Below, piece after piece: positions 39,901 through 47,774 of a DNA stretch of 64,000 nucleotides. How positions within the stretch are numbered: position 1 is the stretch's first letter; each line of letters opens with the position of its first letter. The stretch lies in contig CANQPP010000001.1 of NCBI GenBank assembly GCA_947625765.1, positions 91,298-155,297 on the forward strand, read 5' to 3'. This stretch comes from an uncultured Clostridia bacterium. GTDB taxonomy: Bacteria > Bacillota > Clostridia > Christensenellales > UBA1750. A program made the position numbers and the translations under genes. Below the pieces are notes generated by a model. It was not told the DNA's origin, did no database searches, and saw nothing but the letters and a program-made list of their open reading frames with translations.

Positions 39901-40409
39901 TGGTGAACGCTAGTATGAAAACCGTTTCCAAGGATAAGATGGAGTTCATCCGGCGCATGGCCGAGGATGAAGGTCTGGCTAAGTGCTTGCTTAGTAATCA
40001 GCCGAACTTCCTTGACTACGAGATCAAAGAGGGCGACCTCGACAAATTACCTTGGAAACATATATTCCCATGCAAATACATCATGGACACACAAGAGATT
40101 CGGCAGAGCTACATAACCATGGAGTTCCGCTATGAGAAGTCCTACTCTTCTCCGATATGGCGGATCGGTTCTTTTACGATCTATGCTCTCTGTCACCGTG
40201 AGCTGGCCCGTACCGACTATGGTATGACCAGAACGGATTATATGATCGACAGAATAGATAACCTGCTGTTCCAGAGCAAGAACGACACATGGCTAGGTAG
40301 ACTGGAGTTTCAAGGTTCCTCCGACATTATACTGGATGAGCGCGGCCTGTTCGTTGGCACGTATGTGACCTACCGTGCGACAGAAGCGCATGATACGATG
40401 GTGCGTTAG
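39900..40409 (+). CDS. Putative tail completion protein, 169 aa
   Basis: Beta-rich with the segment SYSSPIWRIGSFTIYALCHR, and a C-terminal ILDERGLFVGTYVTYRATEA, as in tail terminator proteins that precede tail-tube genes. Assigned by position and length. Confidence 0.5.
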   Translation: MVNASMKTVSKDKMEFIRRMAEDEGLAKCLLSNQPNFLDYEIKEGDLDKLPWKHIFPCKYIMDTQEIRQSYITMEFRYEKSYSSPIWRIGSFTIYALCHRELARTDYGMTRTDYMIDRIDNLLFQSKNDTWLGRLEFQGSSDIILDERGLFVGTYVTYRATEAHDTMVR

Positions 40410-40418
40410 AGGAACTAG

Positions 40419-41171
40419 ATGATTGATATTACTTCTGCCGACATGCAGCTAAAGCTGCTGACGAGCCTACCCATATATGTTCAGGATATTCCTGTGCTCC
40501 ACATTTCACTGAATCATATAGCAGACATGGGCTATAGACGATATAACGAGCTTCTGCACATACTCAGTATGCAGTATATGCAGGTAAAAAGCTCGGACGG
40601 GAGCAAGGAAACACAGATAGATGCTTTCGATTATTTGCTATTAGCGGCGTACAGAAACAAGGAAATGCGTGAGATTATTTACTCCGCGTTCGAGCTGTTC
40701 ACAGGATGCCGCCCGGCAGTAAACAGACAAGATGGATGTTTCGACTTCCCCGGCACGAAGTTCCAGCGCATCACCAAGGAGATGTACGCGGACTTTCAGC
40801 TCGTGCTCAAGGAGCGAAACGGGATACGGCCCGATGATGAGGTAGACGAGAACCCGCTTAACGAGAAGGCTAGACAGCTTTTGGCGCGCCGCCGCGAACT
40901 GCGCGAGAAGGTACGTAAGGCAAAGAGGAATAAGGAAGGTTCCGATATTACTCTTGCCGACCTAGTGTCGATTCTGGCCGGGGGGTTAAAGATGCCTCTC
41001 CATGAGATCATGGAATACGATATGTACCAATTCAATAATCAGTTTAACCGTCTACGCATATTCAAGGATTACGACGTGAACGTGCAAGCCCTGCTTGCCG
41101 GAGCGAAGAAGGAAGATGTAAATCTCCAGTATTGGATAAGCAAGATAGACACTGGTGAGGCTGATAGCTAG
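40419..41171 (+). CDS. Hypothetical tail-region protein, 250 aa
   Basis: The N-terminal half is helical. The basic section ARQLLARRRELREKVRKAKR near residue 150 is followed by a C-terminal helix pair. The layout (IADLVSILAGG-like segment, then QFNRLRIFKDYDV) resembles small assembly factors. It ends the operon before a terminator at 41173. Confidence 0.5.
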   Translation: MIDITSADMQLKLLTSLPIYVQDIPVLHISLNHIADMGYRRYNELLHILSMQYMQVKSSDGSKETQIDAFDYLLLAAYRNKEMREIIYSAFELFTGCRPAVNRQDGCFDFPGTKFQRITKEMYADFQLVLKERNGIRPDDEVDENPLNEKARQLLARRRELREKVRKAKRNKEGSDITLADLVSILAGGLKMPLHEIMEYDMYQFNNQFNRLRIFKDYDVNVQALLAGAKKEDVNLQYWISKIDTGEADS

Positions 41172-41172
41172 T

Positions 41173-41202
41173 CCTCCGATAAGCGGAGGGCTATTTATTT
41201 TG
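41173..41202 (+). terminator. Terminator before tail-tube gene
   Basis: CCTCCG / CGGAGG with loop ATAAG, then GCTATTTATTTTG. A plausible partial terminator within the late operon. Confidence 0.65.
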
Positions 41203-41224
41203 TCCTTTTATAGGAGTGATATAG

Positions 41225-42043
41225 ATGAGCCTAAATACCAAGTTCGGTGCGAAGGAAGTCATGGACGTTACTCTGTACGATATGCAGACTGGCGATCCTT
41301 TTATTTCTTTCGATACGCTAAAGACTTCTAGCATTTCCGTCACCGCTGAAAAGGTGTATGCCCGAGGCGGTCGCGGTAACGTGAAGCTCATTACCTGGGA
41401 GCTGAATAAGGAAGCTACCCTTACCATTGAGGATGCTCTGATCTCTCCCCGCTCTCTGGAGCTAGTCACTGGTATGGCCGTTGCGAAGGGCCAGCAGACC
41501 CTGCACGTCCGTCAGAAGACTGAGTTCGATACCTCCAAGGAGCCTGTGGTTGACAAGGGTCTGAACTTTCCCCTGGTCTGCTCCAGCGCTGGTGTAATTA
41601 ACCTGGCTTGGACTCCCATTGAGACCGCCGCGAACATCCGCGTGTACCTGGCCGACGACGACGCTGGTACTCGTGTTGACATGGTTGGCGCGTCCCTGGC
41701 CGAGAAGCAGCTGACCCTTGGTGAGACTGGTATTGCTACCGCTGGCGGCAAAAAGGTTGTCGTGTACTACACCCGTAAGTCCTCCGAGAACACCGAGGTG
41801 TATACCGTCACCGCCGATAAGTTCGCTGGTACTTACAAGCTAGTTGGCGAGACCGTGATTCGTAACCTGAACACTGGTAAGGACGAACCCTTCCAGGTCA
41901 TCATCCCCAACCTCAAGTGGACTTCCGACCTTGAGCTGGGCTTCGCCGCCGAGGGCGATCCTGTTACCACCACCTTCGAGTGCGAGATTCTGCGCGCCGC
42001 CGATTCCAGCACCATGATCCAGATGATTAAGTACGAGTATTAA
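41225..42043 (+). CDS. Major tail (tube) protein, 272 aa
   Basis: The N-terminal domain begins MSLNTKFGAKEVMDVTLYDM. It continues with FDTLKTSSISVTAEKVYARG, the pattern of Firmicutes phage tail-tube proteins. A central inserted domain (residues 110-190) is Ig-like. Highly biased codons. Stacked hexamers form the tail tube. Confidence 0.75.
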   Translation: MSLNTKFGAKEVMDVTLYDMQTGDPFISFDTLKTSSISVTAEKVYARGGRGNVKLITWELNKEATLTIEDALISPRSLELVTGMAVAKGQQTLHVRQKTEFDTSKEPVVDKGLNFPLVCSSAGVINLAWTPIETAANIRVYLADDDAGTRVDMVGASLAEKQLTLGETGIATAGGKKVVVYYTRKSSENTEVYTVTADKFAGTYKLVGETVIRNLNTGKDEPFQVIIPNLKWTSDLELGFAAEGDPVTTTFECEILRAADSSTMIQMIKYEY

Positions 42044-42058
42044 GCCGTGCTTGTGAGG

Positions 42059-42082
42059 AAGCGGGGGTTCACTCCCCCGCTT
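42059..42082 (+). terminator. Hairpin after tail-tube gene
   Basis: AAGCGGGGG / CCCCCGCTT. No T run; likely attenuates the following genes. A further hairpin GAGCCGCTC/GAGCGGCTC overlaps the stop of the next gene (42329-42350). Confidence 0.6.
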
Positions 42083-42112
42083 ACCACATAATAACAATAG
42101 GAGAATGGTAAA

Positions 42113-42343
42113 ATGCAGGAATATCAGGTTCTGGTAAAGGACGCTTCCGTGGGGACTCTTTGGAATGACGTTACCGTGGAGAGTGAAGGCAAGACCTTCT
42201 CTGTGGTTGTTTCCAAGGACGTGGACGTTCTCCCCATGATCGGTAAGTTCTATACTATGGCTACCGTGAATGGCGAGTTTCGGTTCAACCCCCCGAAGGC
42301 TTCCCGCAATAAAATCAAGACGTTTGTTGAGCCGCTCTCTTGA
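42113..42343 (+). CDS. Small tail-region protein, 76 aa
   Basis: A beta-rich protein (YQVLVKDASVGTLWNDVTVE; KTFSVVVSKDVDVLPMIGKF) with biased codons. Probably a minor structural or decoration component next to the tail tube. Confidence 0.6.
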   Translation: MQEYQVLVKDASVGTLWNDVTVESEGKTFSVVVSKDVDVLPMIGKFYTMATVNGEFRFNPPKASRNKIKTFVEPLS

Positions 42344-42387
42344 GCGGCTCTCTTACACATACATTGAAATAAAAAGTGGTGTAAAGT

Positions 42388-42963
42388 ATAGGACGAGAAC
42401 TAAGACTGACAGCACCGATACCGCCCAGTGTGAACCACTACTTGGCGTACCGGGCAATCATAACCAAGGGCGGCAAACCAATGGCTATGAGTTACGAGAC
42501 TGATGTAGCTAAAAAATTTAAGGCTCAATTTTCTAGCTATGTGCTACAAGAGATAGAGAATCAAGGGTATGATGCCGAAGTGAACGCGACGCAGCACTTC
42601 TACTGCGACTGTATCTTCTACTTCGACCGCATGGACAAAGACCCGAACAACTACTATAAGCTCCTATGGGACTCTATAACCAGCACGCAGAAAATCTGGA
42701 TGGATGATAACGTTGTCGCAGAGCGATGCCAAGGCATCTTCTATGACCGGGAGAATCCTCGTATTGAGATATGGATACATCCAGTTGAGTATGTAGGCGT
42801 GTTTAAGGATGGAGAAGCTCTCTCTGCATTTTTGGATCGCTGTAAGACCTGTCGCCGATATGTGCGCAACTGTAGTCTGTTGAGAAATGCCAGGCTCGGA
42901 GTAATACAGAGAGACATTGATATGGATAACGGTGGGTGCGTGAAGTACCGCCAGTACAAATAA
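42388..42963 (+). CDS. RusA-like Holliday junction resolvase
   Basis: RusA signature: an N-terminal PIPPSVNHYLAYRA segment, strand FYCDCIFYF, then RMDKDPNNYYKLLWDSI and KIWMDDNVVAERCQG. The conserved acidic residues (D-x-D-x-N..K...D and DD) form the metal site. It cuts branched DNA before packaging. The PPSVNHY part lies upstream of the first usual start, GTG 42430. The frame opens after a stop at 42382, leaving an ATA at 42388, six bases after GTGGTG, as the best start. The product would be about 191 aa. A resolvase amid tail genes is unusual. Confidence 0.7.
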   Translation: MGRELRLTAPIPPSVNHYLAYRAIITKGGKPMAMSYETDVAKKFKAQFSSYVLQEIENQGYDAEVNATQHFYCDCIFYFDRMDKDPNNYYKLLWDSITSTQKIWMDDNVVAERCQGIFYDRENPRIEIWIHPVEYVGVFKDGEALSAFLDRCKTCRRYVRNCSLLRNARLGVIQRDIDMDNGGCVKYRQYK

Positions 42964-42981
42964 CTTAAGGGAGAATAGAAT

Positions 42982-43434
42982 ATGAGCAATATTAAGCACA
43001 TGTACAAGAAGCCGGAAGTCCTAGTTTCTGACGAACTCATCTCCGCTTCCGACGCTGAGATCACCGCCGCTATTCCTAATGTTGAGGCGGGCACTATCAT
43101 CTACAATGTCGGGCAGACTGTTGTGAAGCAGATGTCCTTGGATGGCAAGTGGGTTCCCGTTGCTTCCGGCGCGGGCAAAGACGGTAAGAGTGCCTACGAA
43201 CTTGCCAAGGAACAAAATCCAGAGATTGGCGACCTAGACTCTTGGCTCGCTTCCTTAAAGGGCGAAAAAGGAGAAAAGGGCACGGACGGAAAAGCTGGCG
43301 CGGATGGCAAGGCTGGTGCAAGTATTACATCTATTGTTCTGAAAACTAATGCCGAAGGCCAAGTGGTTTCTGGCACGGCCACGTTGAGTGATAAGTCATC
43401 CGTGACCATTACTGTGACTTCGGAAGCTGAATAA
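42982..43434 (+). CDS. Structural protein with short collagen-like repeat, 150 aa
   Basis: An N-terminal folded part (EITAAIPNVEAGTIIYNVGQ) is followed by G-x-y triplets (GEKGEKGTDGKAGADGKAG) and a beta-rich end (ITSIVLKTNAEGQVVSGTA). The triplets suggest trimerisation, as in phage tail decorations or fibres. It ends before a GC-rich hairpin at 43441. Confidence 0.65.
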   Translation: MSNIKHMYKKPEVLVSDELISASDAEITAAIPNVEAGTIIYNVGQTVVKQMSLDGKWVPVASGAGKDGKSAYELAKEQNPEIGDLDSWLASLKGEKGEKGTDGKAGADGKAGASITSIVLKTNAEGQVVSGTATLSDKSSVTITVTSEAE

Positions 43435-43440
43435 AGCCGT

Positions 43441-43478
43441 ACGGCGCTGCCGCGCCGTGTGATTTTGGTCAAAACCCA
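43441..43478 (+). repeat. Left copy of direct repeat flanking insertion
   Basis: CGGCGCTGCCGCG, then GTGATT and AAACCC, recur at 44357-44396 in the same order and spacing. The left copy also forms a terminator-like hairpin (ACGGCGC/GCGCCGT) after the upstream tail gene. The pair encloses the GNAT module. Confidence 0.55.
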
Positions 43479-43516
43479 TTTAGTAGCGAAGCAAATAATT
43501 TTCAAAAAAATACCTC

Positions 43517-43545
43517 TTGCAATTCAACCATAGGCTGCATATAAT
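43517..43545 (+). promoter_or_regulatory. Consensus promoter of GNAT module
   Basis: TTGCAA (43517-43522), 17-base spacer, TATAAT (43540-43545); the upstream element is AATTTTCAAAAAAATA. Confidence 0.85.
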
Positions 43546-43591
43546 AGAATCTATGGTATAGTAGCTCTCTCAAACGAAGGAGGTGTTGAAT

Positions 43592-43756
43592 GTGGCTACT
43601 TCTTCAATCACTAAGCAGTTTGTTGCAAAAGACATGAAAGCATTTGAAAAACTGCTGTCTGAGATAGAAAAACAGCCCGAAAGAAAAGTCTCCGTCAAAG
43701 AGAGCACCTCTTTGAATAAGGGGCGAGAAGCATTAAAACGGTTTTCACTTCGCTAA
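43592..43756 (+). CDS. Small basic protein, candidate antitoxin, 54 aa
   Basis: GTG start after AAGGAGGTGTTGAAT. The sequence MATSSITKQFVAKDMKAFEK then KQPERKVSVKESTSLNKGRE is basic and partly disordered. It lies six bases before the GNAT gene behind a dedicated promoter, as antitoxins of GNAT toxins often do. No DNA-binding domain is clearly seen, so the role is inferred from context. Confidence 0.55.
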   Translation: MATSSITKQFVAKDMKAFEKLLSEIEKQPERKVSVKESTSLNKGREALKRFSLR

Positions 43757-43761
43757 GGGAT

Positions 43762-44319
43762 TTGCTTGATAAAAGCCAAGGAGACCCACGATTTAAGGAA
43801 GCATTGCAAAACGCATTGCTTTCTTTTCGTTGTGTTTTAGATGCCGATATTGAAAATTTTCTTCATGAAAAAGTGTTTGAGTTCTTTGACCGTAAATTAT
43901 GTTCTGTTTACTTTTTTCTTAACGAAGATGATTTCAATCGCGGCAAGTTGAAAATCGAGGCATATTTCACCCTCTCACATAAGAGCATCATTGCATCCGA
44001 TAACGATTTAAGTAAATCAAAAATACAGAAAGTCACTGGATTTAAATCCTCCAGAACACTTGACTTTGTTTTAATTGGACATCTCGGAAAGAACATTGAA
44101 AGAAACAAGTCTGGGAAACTTATTAAATCGAAAATCAATGGACATGAGATTTTAGATCGTGCTTTTGAGGTTATTTCTTCTGCGGCGGACTTGATTCCAT
44201 GTCGTTGTGCTCTTATTGAATGTAGCAATGATCCTAACGTTAAACGCTTTTACGAGAGCTATGGGTTTAGCTTTTTCCAAATGGATGGGATTCATAACCA
44301 ATACACGAAGTTACTTTAA
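43762..44319 (+). CDS. GNAT-like acetyltransferase, candidate toxin, 185 aa
   Basis: The C-terminal part shows the end of a GNAT fold: CRCALIECSNDPNVKRFYES then YGFSFFQ. The central strand region is YFTLSHKSIIASDN. GNAT toxins acetylate aminoacyl-tRNA or proteins. TTG is the only start after an in-frame stop at 43735. Codon use is more AT-rich than the neighbouring tail genes, and the module is bounded by direct repeats, which suggests recent transfer. Confidence 0.6.
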   Translation: MLDKSQGDPRFKEALQNALLSFRCVLDADIENFLHEKVFEFFDRKLCSVYFFLNEDDFNRGKLKIEAYFTLSHKSIIASDNDLSKSKIQKVTGFKSSRTLDFVLIGHLGKNIERNKSGKLIKSKINGHEILDRAFEVISSAADLIPCRCALIECSNDPNVKRFYESYGFSFFQMDGIHNQYTKLL

Positions 44320-44356
44320 CTTAAATAGTATCTCTTAAAATCATCAAGATAAGCAT

Positions 44357-44396
44357 TGCGGCGCTGCCGCGTTGCGTGATTGTGTTGCAGAAACCC
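44357..44396 (+). repeat. Right copy of direct repeat flanking insertion
   Basis: See the left copy at 43441-43478. A further hairpin GGAGCCTC/GAGGCTCC follows at 44415-44434 and may be the terminator of the GNAT transcript. Confidence 0.55.
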
Positions 44397-44466
44397 GCGA
44401 GGACTGCGACCGGGGGAGCCTCTGCGGAGGCTCCTTCAACTGCTTATAAAAAATTTTCAAAACATG

Positions 44467-44496
44467 TTGGTGAACGTGGTTCCTGTTTGCTATACT
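44467..44496 (+). promoter_or_regulatory. Promoter of large structured RNA
   Basis: TTGGTG (44467-44472), 18-base spacer, TATACT (44491-44496). The upstream element is AAAAAATTTTCAAAACA. Confidence 0.7.
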
Positions 44497-44502
44497 TGTT
44501 AC

Positions 44503-44940
44503 GTCGTCGGGTGGACACAAGAAGGTGTTTGAGTGGCGACAAAGGTGTGTGGTGGCGGAATAAGACGCTAAGAAGGATAGGCTATTCGCGTCCGCATTGA
44601 GCGGACGCCCGTGGAAAGAGCCGTGCAGAGTGAAATTCTCTGTCCACACACAACATGTTCCCATAGCTCAAATGGCAGAGCTGGCTCGTAGGGCTGAGTG
44701 TTGGTTCAAGTCCGGCTGGGGACGAGCGCAGGATCGCAACCTTCCGTGAAAGCCGGACGGGTCAAGACCGATAGAAGTTGGTGGGTTCTGTGTTTTATAA
44801 AGTCGTAGCTCGCAGATAAGAAAGTCCGCCCGCTTGTGAATCTGCGATACGCAAATCTACGCCCGAATACAATGCTGGGCGCGGTGTAGTCAATCGGGGT
44901 ATGTGTTCGCGGACGCATACTTGCCGTGCCCGGCATATAT
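44503..44940 (+). ncRNA. Large structured RNA candidate (about 440 nt)
   Basis: There is no long reading frame, but many helices. GTGGACA (44511-44517) pairs with TGTCCAC (44641-44647) and closes a domain with hairpin GCGTCCGC/GCGGACGC (44588-44608). The tRNA-like fold at 44657-44724 follows. CGCAGAT (44811) pairs with ATCTGCG (44840), and CTACGCCC (44857) pairs with GGGC..GTAG (44877-44889). AGCCGGAC (44751-44758) can pair with the T-arm strand GTCCGGCT, so alternative folds are possible. Size, phage setting and tRNA-like part recall GOLLD and ROOL RNAs, but identity is not established. A 12-codon frame (VATKVCGGGIRR) starts near 44533. Confidence 0.5.
44657..44724 (+). ncRNA. tRNA-like domain, shortened
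   Basis: Acceptor GTTCCCA/TGGGGAC (7 bp, one G-U), then TA, D arm GCTC/GAGC with an 8-base loop and T arm GTTGG/CCGGC with loop TTCAAGT. Only 18 bases lie between D and T arms (about 23 in a normal tRNA). The anticodon arm is thus four weak pairs (TGGC/GCTG) with loop TCGTAGG: C at position 33, and a nominal GUA. No CCA is encoded. It is either a degraded tRNA-Tyr or a tRNA mimic inside a larger RNA. Confidence 0.55.
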
Positions 44941-44959
44941 AATAGGAAGGAATTACGGA

Positions 44960-45751
44960 ATGAAGAACAAGAAGTTTGGCGTGACGGCTATTAAAAACTA
45001 CATTAAGTCGTATAAGACTAGGGTTGATGCAATTACCGGGGAAGAACTTGAAGAGCGTAATGAAGTCAAGTACATGATCGGCGACGCTACCTACTCTTTC
45101 CATGTTACTCCTATTATCTCTGTGGAGAAGTTTGGAGAGGTCGTGCGAAGTGTCGCCAACAGCGCTTTCTCTGTGGCGGATGGAACAAAGGTGTATGCTC
45201 CTTACTTCCAGGACTATTTTTTCCGCATCGCGGTTATTGAAGCGTATACTGACTTAGTTTCGCTTAACGACCTGGATCAGGACACCATTGTGCATCTGAT
45301 TTACGGGACACCGCTTTGGAGAGATGTATGCAAGAGAATCAATCCTGCTCAGTTCGAGGACTTGGAGAGAGCTATTCATCGGAAAGTGGAGTACGATAAG
45401 AGCGTGCTGATTGCAGATGCTGACCGTCGCATCAACAGCATGATGGAACAGCTAGGCAACGCGCTGAACGCGCTGGATGCTGTTACAGCTACCATGCGCC
45501 CGGTTGAGACATCAAAGCTGCTCGACCTTGCCGATAAGCTGAACAACATGGATGAAGCTAAGGTAGCTCGTGCGGTGCTGGACTACCAGAGAAGTGAAGA
45601 GGCCTCTGCTGATAATGAAGCCGCCGACGCGCACGATGATGCCGCCGACGCGCTCAAGAGCAAGGATGATGTAGTGGTTCCCTTCTCCCCCGCCGTCGAT
45701 GATGATGAGTTGGAAGAACTAGACCCAGATAGCTTACCTTACGAGTTCTGA
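44960..45751 (+). CDS. Putative tail assembly protein, 263 aa
   Basis: Start ATG after AGGAAGGAATTACGG. An alpha/beta body (GDATYSFHVTPIISVEKFGE) is followed by a helical region and an acidic disordered end (EELDPDSLPYEF). The position between tail tube and tape measure fits a tail assembly chaperone. The usual frameshifted second product is not seen next to it because accessory modules follow. Confidence 0.5.
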   Translation: MKNKKFGVTAIKNYIKSYKTRVDAITGEELEERNEVKYMIGDATYSFHVTPIISVEKFGEVVRSVANSAFSVADGTKVYAPYFQDYFFRIAVIEAYTDLVSLNDLDQDTIVHLIYGTPLWRDVCKRINPAQFEDLERAIHRKVEYDKSVLIADADRRINSMMEQLGNALNALDAVTATMRPVETSKLLDLADKLNNMDEAKVARAVLDYQRSEEASADNEAADAHDDAADALKSKDDVVVPFSPAVDDDELEELDPDSLPYEF

Positions 45752-45847
45752 TAGTTGTTTTATGGGAACACGTTCAGCTTGCGACTAGCTTGTGGTCAGG
45801 TTTGAAAATGTGTTAGGATATTTTCTCAAACAACTTTTCCAACGCTC

Positions 45848-45876
45848 TTGTCTTTTCAGGCTGTTTTGGATATGAT
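45848..45876 (+). promoter_or_regulatory. Promoter of Panacea TA module 1
   Basis: TTGTCT (45848-45853), 17-base spacer, TATGAT (45871-45876). Confidence 0.65.
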
Positions 45877-45920
45877 GTAATGGATATAACGGCTTTTGAC
45901 TTTTGGAAAAGGAGATCGTT

Positions 45921-46409
45921 ATGCTTAAAGCTATTGATGTCGCAAAGTATTTCTTGAATAAAGATGATGGAACGTTGTTTAATAATAGACTTGTGGGGCG
46001 GGCCGAAAGAAAATTCTATGAGGGCAATGCAAGGCTCAACAAATATCTGCATATTGCTCAGAATCTTTATATTGCTCGATACGGAAGTAAGCTATTTGAA
46101 GATGATCTATATGCTTACGATAATGGAGCAGTTGTTCCGTCTGTTCAAGAGAATTATCTAGCGATAAAGTCTCGTTATGTTGGTAAAACGCTTCCCACCA
46201 ATGAAAGAGATTTTCTCGATAAAGTTTATCAAGCACTGCACAGTGCGTCTCTTGAAGAACTTATTGAAATCTCTCATGAAGATGGGGAGTGGGAACGGAA
46301 AAGTGGCTTTTACAAAAAAGAAGACCAAAGAATGGATTCGTTGAAAAATGTTGACGAATATCGTGAGCAGTACAAGGATATGTTGATAATACTTGACAGG
46401 ATGGGTTGA
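45921..46409 (+). CDS. Panacea-domain (SocA/GepA-like) antitoxin, 162 aa
   Basis: Panacea/DUF4065 pattern: AIDVAKYFLNKDDGTLFNNR, then LNKYLHIAQNLYIARYGSKL and FEDDLYAYDNGAVVPSVQEN. Panacea antitoxins neutralise many unrelated toxins and act in anti-phage or phage-phage conflict. Start ATG after AAGGAG. The stop touches the start of the toxin gene. Confidence 0.75.
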   Translation: MLKAIDVAKYFLNKDDGTLFNNRLVGRAERKFYEGNARLNKYLHIAQNLYIARYGSKLFEDDLYAYDNGAVVPSVQENYLAIKSRYVGKTLPTNERDFLDKVYQALHSASLEELIEISHEDGEWERKSGFYKKEDQRMDSLKNVDEYREQYKDMLIILDRMG

Positions 46410-46841
46410 ATGAGTGAACTAAAACCTGGTCAGGTTATCTGGATCCAAGCTCGCTTTAATAATTCTGGGGCAATATCAGCGACAGAGCACCCCTATATTG
46501 TCATTAACTACAATGAAGAAATGGGATACTATGAGGTCGCCCAGTTTGATTCTCTGGAAGGTAAAGAGTACAAGGCTTTGAGACTATCCAACAAAGTTGT
46601 TTACTCTAACAACCCAAACGAGGCTGTAATATCAAAAGACAGTTTTGTCCAGATGGACAATAAGTTTATGATAGAAGAGTATCCTGAATTAGTCAAATAC
46701 AGGACAACCGAAGATACTCTTAGCGAATCAAAATTTGAAGACCTTGTTGAGTCATACAATAAATACCAGAGGAGCCATCAAATTGATGAGGACAAAATTG
46801 TTTATATGTCCAAAGATGAAATTGAGGCTCTGAACCCATAA
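46410..46841 (+). CDS. Toxin partner of Panacea antitoxin, 143 aa
   Basis: The N-terminal half is a small beta barrel (GQVIWIQARFNNSGAISATE; HPYIVINYNEEMGYYEVAQF) of the kind seen in PemK/MazF-like growth inhibitors. The C-terminal half is helical. It directly follows the Panacea gene in one operon. A homologue, now frame-shifted, lies in module 2 at 49220-49556. Confidence 0.65.
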   Translation: MSELKPGQVIWIQARFNNSGAISATEHPYIVINYNEEMGYYEVAQFDSLEGKEYKALRLSNKVVYSNNPNEAVISKDSFVQMDNKFMIEEYPELVKYRTTEDTLSESKFEDLVESYNKYQRSHQIDEDKIVYMSKDEIEALNP

Positions 46842-46870
46842 TAATCAACTAAAACTAAGGAGGTGTGGAC

Positions 46871-47281
46871 GTGAAAAAGACAGTGGGCGGCGTGATGAAG
46901 TCTCTGAACAAGATGGTTCAGCAGATTTTGAAAGATCAGGTCGCACCGTATGCAATCAGTGCGCTTGAGAAACAGGCACAGGAAGACGTGTACGATGTGT
47001 ATCAGCCAAAGATGTATCAGCGTCGCAACACTCTGGTGCAAGACGAGTATTACAAGGCTACTGTGGTCGGCACTTCCTTGACGGTGAAAAATATCGCAAA
47101 GACTACGGACGGAAAACACCTGGTCTCCAGCGTCGTTGTCCGGGGCGGCCCATACGACTATGTGTTCCCCTACAACGGTGTGCGGCGTCCATTTGTTGAG
47201 AATACGGCGAAGAAGATTATGGATAATGGCGATGTCGCCCGTATATTGAGACAGAATCTCCCTCCTGAACTCGTCGGATAG
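46871..47281 (+). CDS. gp10-like phage structural protein, 136 aa
   Basis: GTG start seven bases after AAGGAGG. The sequence KDQVAPYAISALEKQAQEDV then YDVYQPKMYQRRNTLV and GGPYDYVFPYNGVRRPFVE resembles small head-tail joining proteins that carry a Y-x-R motif. It may be a displaced tail gene among the accessory modules. Confidence 0.5.
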   Translation: MKKTVGGVMKSLNKMVQQILKDQVAPYAISALEKQAQEDVYDVYQPKMYQRRNTLVQDEYYKATVVGTSLTVKNIAKTTDGKHLVSSVVVRGGPYDYVFPYNGVRRPFVENTAKKIMDNGDVARILRQNLPPELVG

Positions 47282-47319
47282 TCGCGGATACAGATAAGGA
47301 GCGCAGATAGAGGAAAGCA

Positions 47320-47347
47320 TTGATGTTTCCCATAAATCTGCTATAAT
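47320..47347 (+). promoter_or_regulatory. Promoter giving a leaderless transcript
   Basis: TTGATG (47320-47325), 16-base spacer, TATAAT (47342-47347). Only seven bases separate the -10 from the ATG at 47355, so the mRNA should begin at or next to the start codon. Confidence 0.7.
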
Positions 47348-47354
47348 AGAGAAA

Positions 47355-47756
47355 ATGGCAAATGATAGGGGAACGACAGTGCAGTCTATCGGCAAAATTG
47401 ATGTGGGAAAATATAGGTGTATAACGCCAAACATCATAACCGACGAAGTGATTATCACAGATGAACGGATCGCTCATATTAGAGAGAGGCATCCTGGAGA
47501 CTACGAAAGATTCTACTCATATCTTCCACAAATTATTGCTGATCCTGATTATATCATCAAAGATAAGAGACCGCATACAGCGATAGTATTGAAGTGGATT
47601 GATGAGAAAAATGAGAGATTCTTTCTGGCTTTGCGGCTTGTTACTCCAGAAGATAGCCCGGAGTTTAAGAACTCGATTCTGACATTTTTGAAAGTTCGTG
47701 TGAAAGAGTGGAATCGGTTGATTAGCAATAAGATTGTTCTTTACAGAAAAGAATAG
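47355..47756 (+). CDS. PBECR-type nuclease, candidate toxin, 133 aa
   Basis: The protein matches the phage Barnase-EndoU-ColicinE5/D-RelE-like (PBECR) group by pattern: VIITDERIAHIRERHPGDYE, then YLPQIIADPDYIIKDKRPHT, and the C-terminal VRVKEWNRLISNKIVLYRKE. Members are RNase-like toxins or polymorphic-toxin domains. It has its own promoter and no ribosome site (leaderless). Two structured RNAs follow directly, the first with a promoter inside the end of this gene. No protein antitoxin is adjacent, so RNA control is a serious possibility. Confidence 0.65.
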   Translation: MANDRGTTVQSIGKIDVGKYRCITPNIITDEVIITDERIAHIRERHPGDYERFYSYLPQIIADPDYIIKDKRPHTAIVLKWIDEKNERFFLALRLVTPEDSPEFKNSILTFLKVRVKEWNRLISNKIVLYRKE

Positions 47757-47768
47757 CCGTGCTATAAT
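47740..47768 (+). promoter_or_regulatory. Promoter of structured RNA copy 1
   Basis: TTTACA (47740-47745), 17-base spacer, TATAAT (47763-47768). It overlaps the end of the nuclease gene. Confidence 0.75.
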
Positions 47769-47774
47769 GAGCAT

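Noticed and set aside
44376..44600. 74-codon plus-strand frame across the GNAT terminator and the large RNA promoter
   Set aside because: It spans a terminator hairpin and a promoter, has no ribosome site and overlaps predicted RNA helices.
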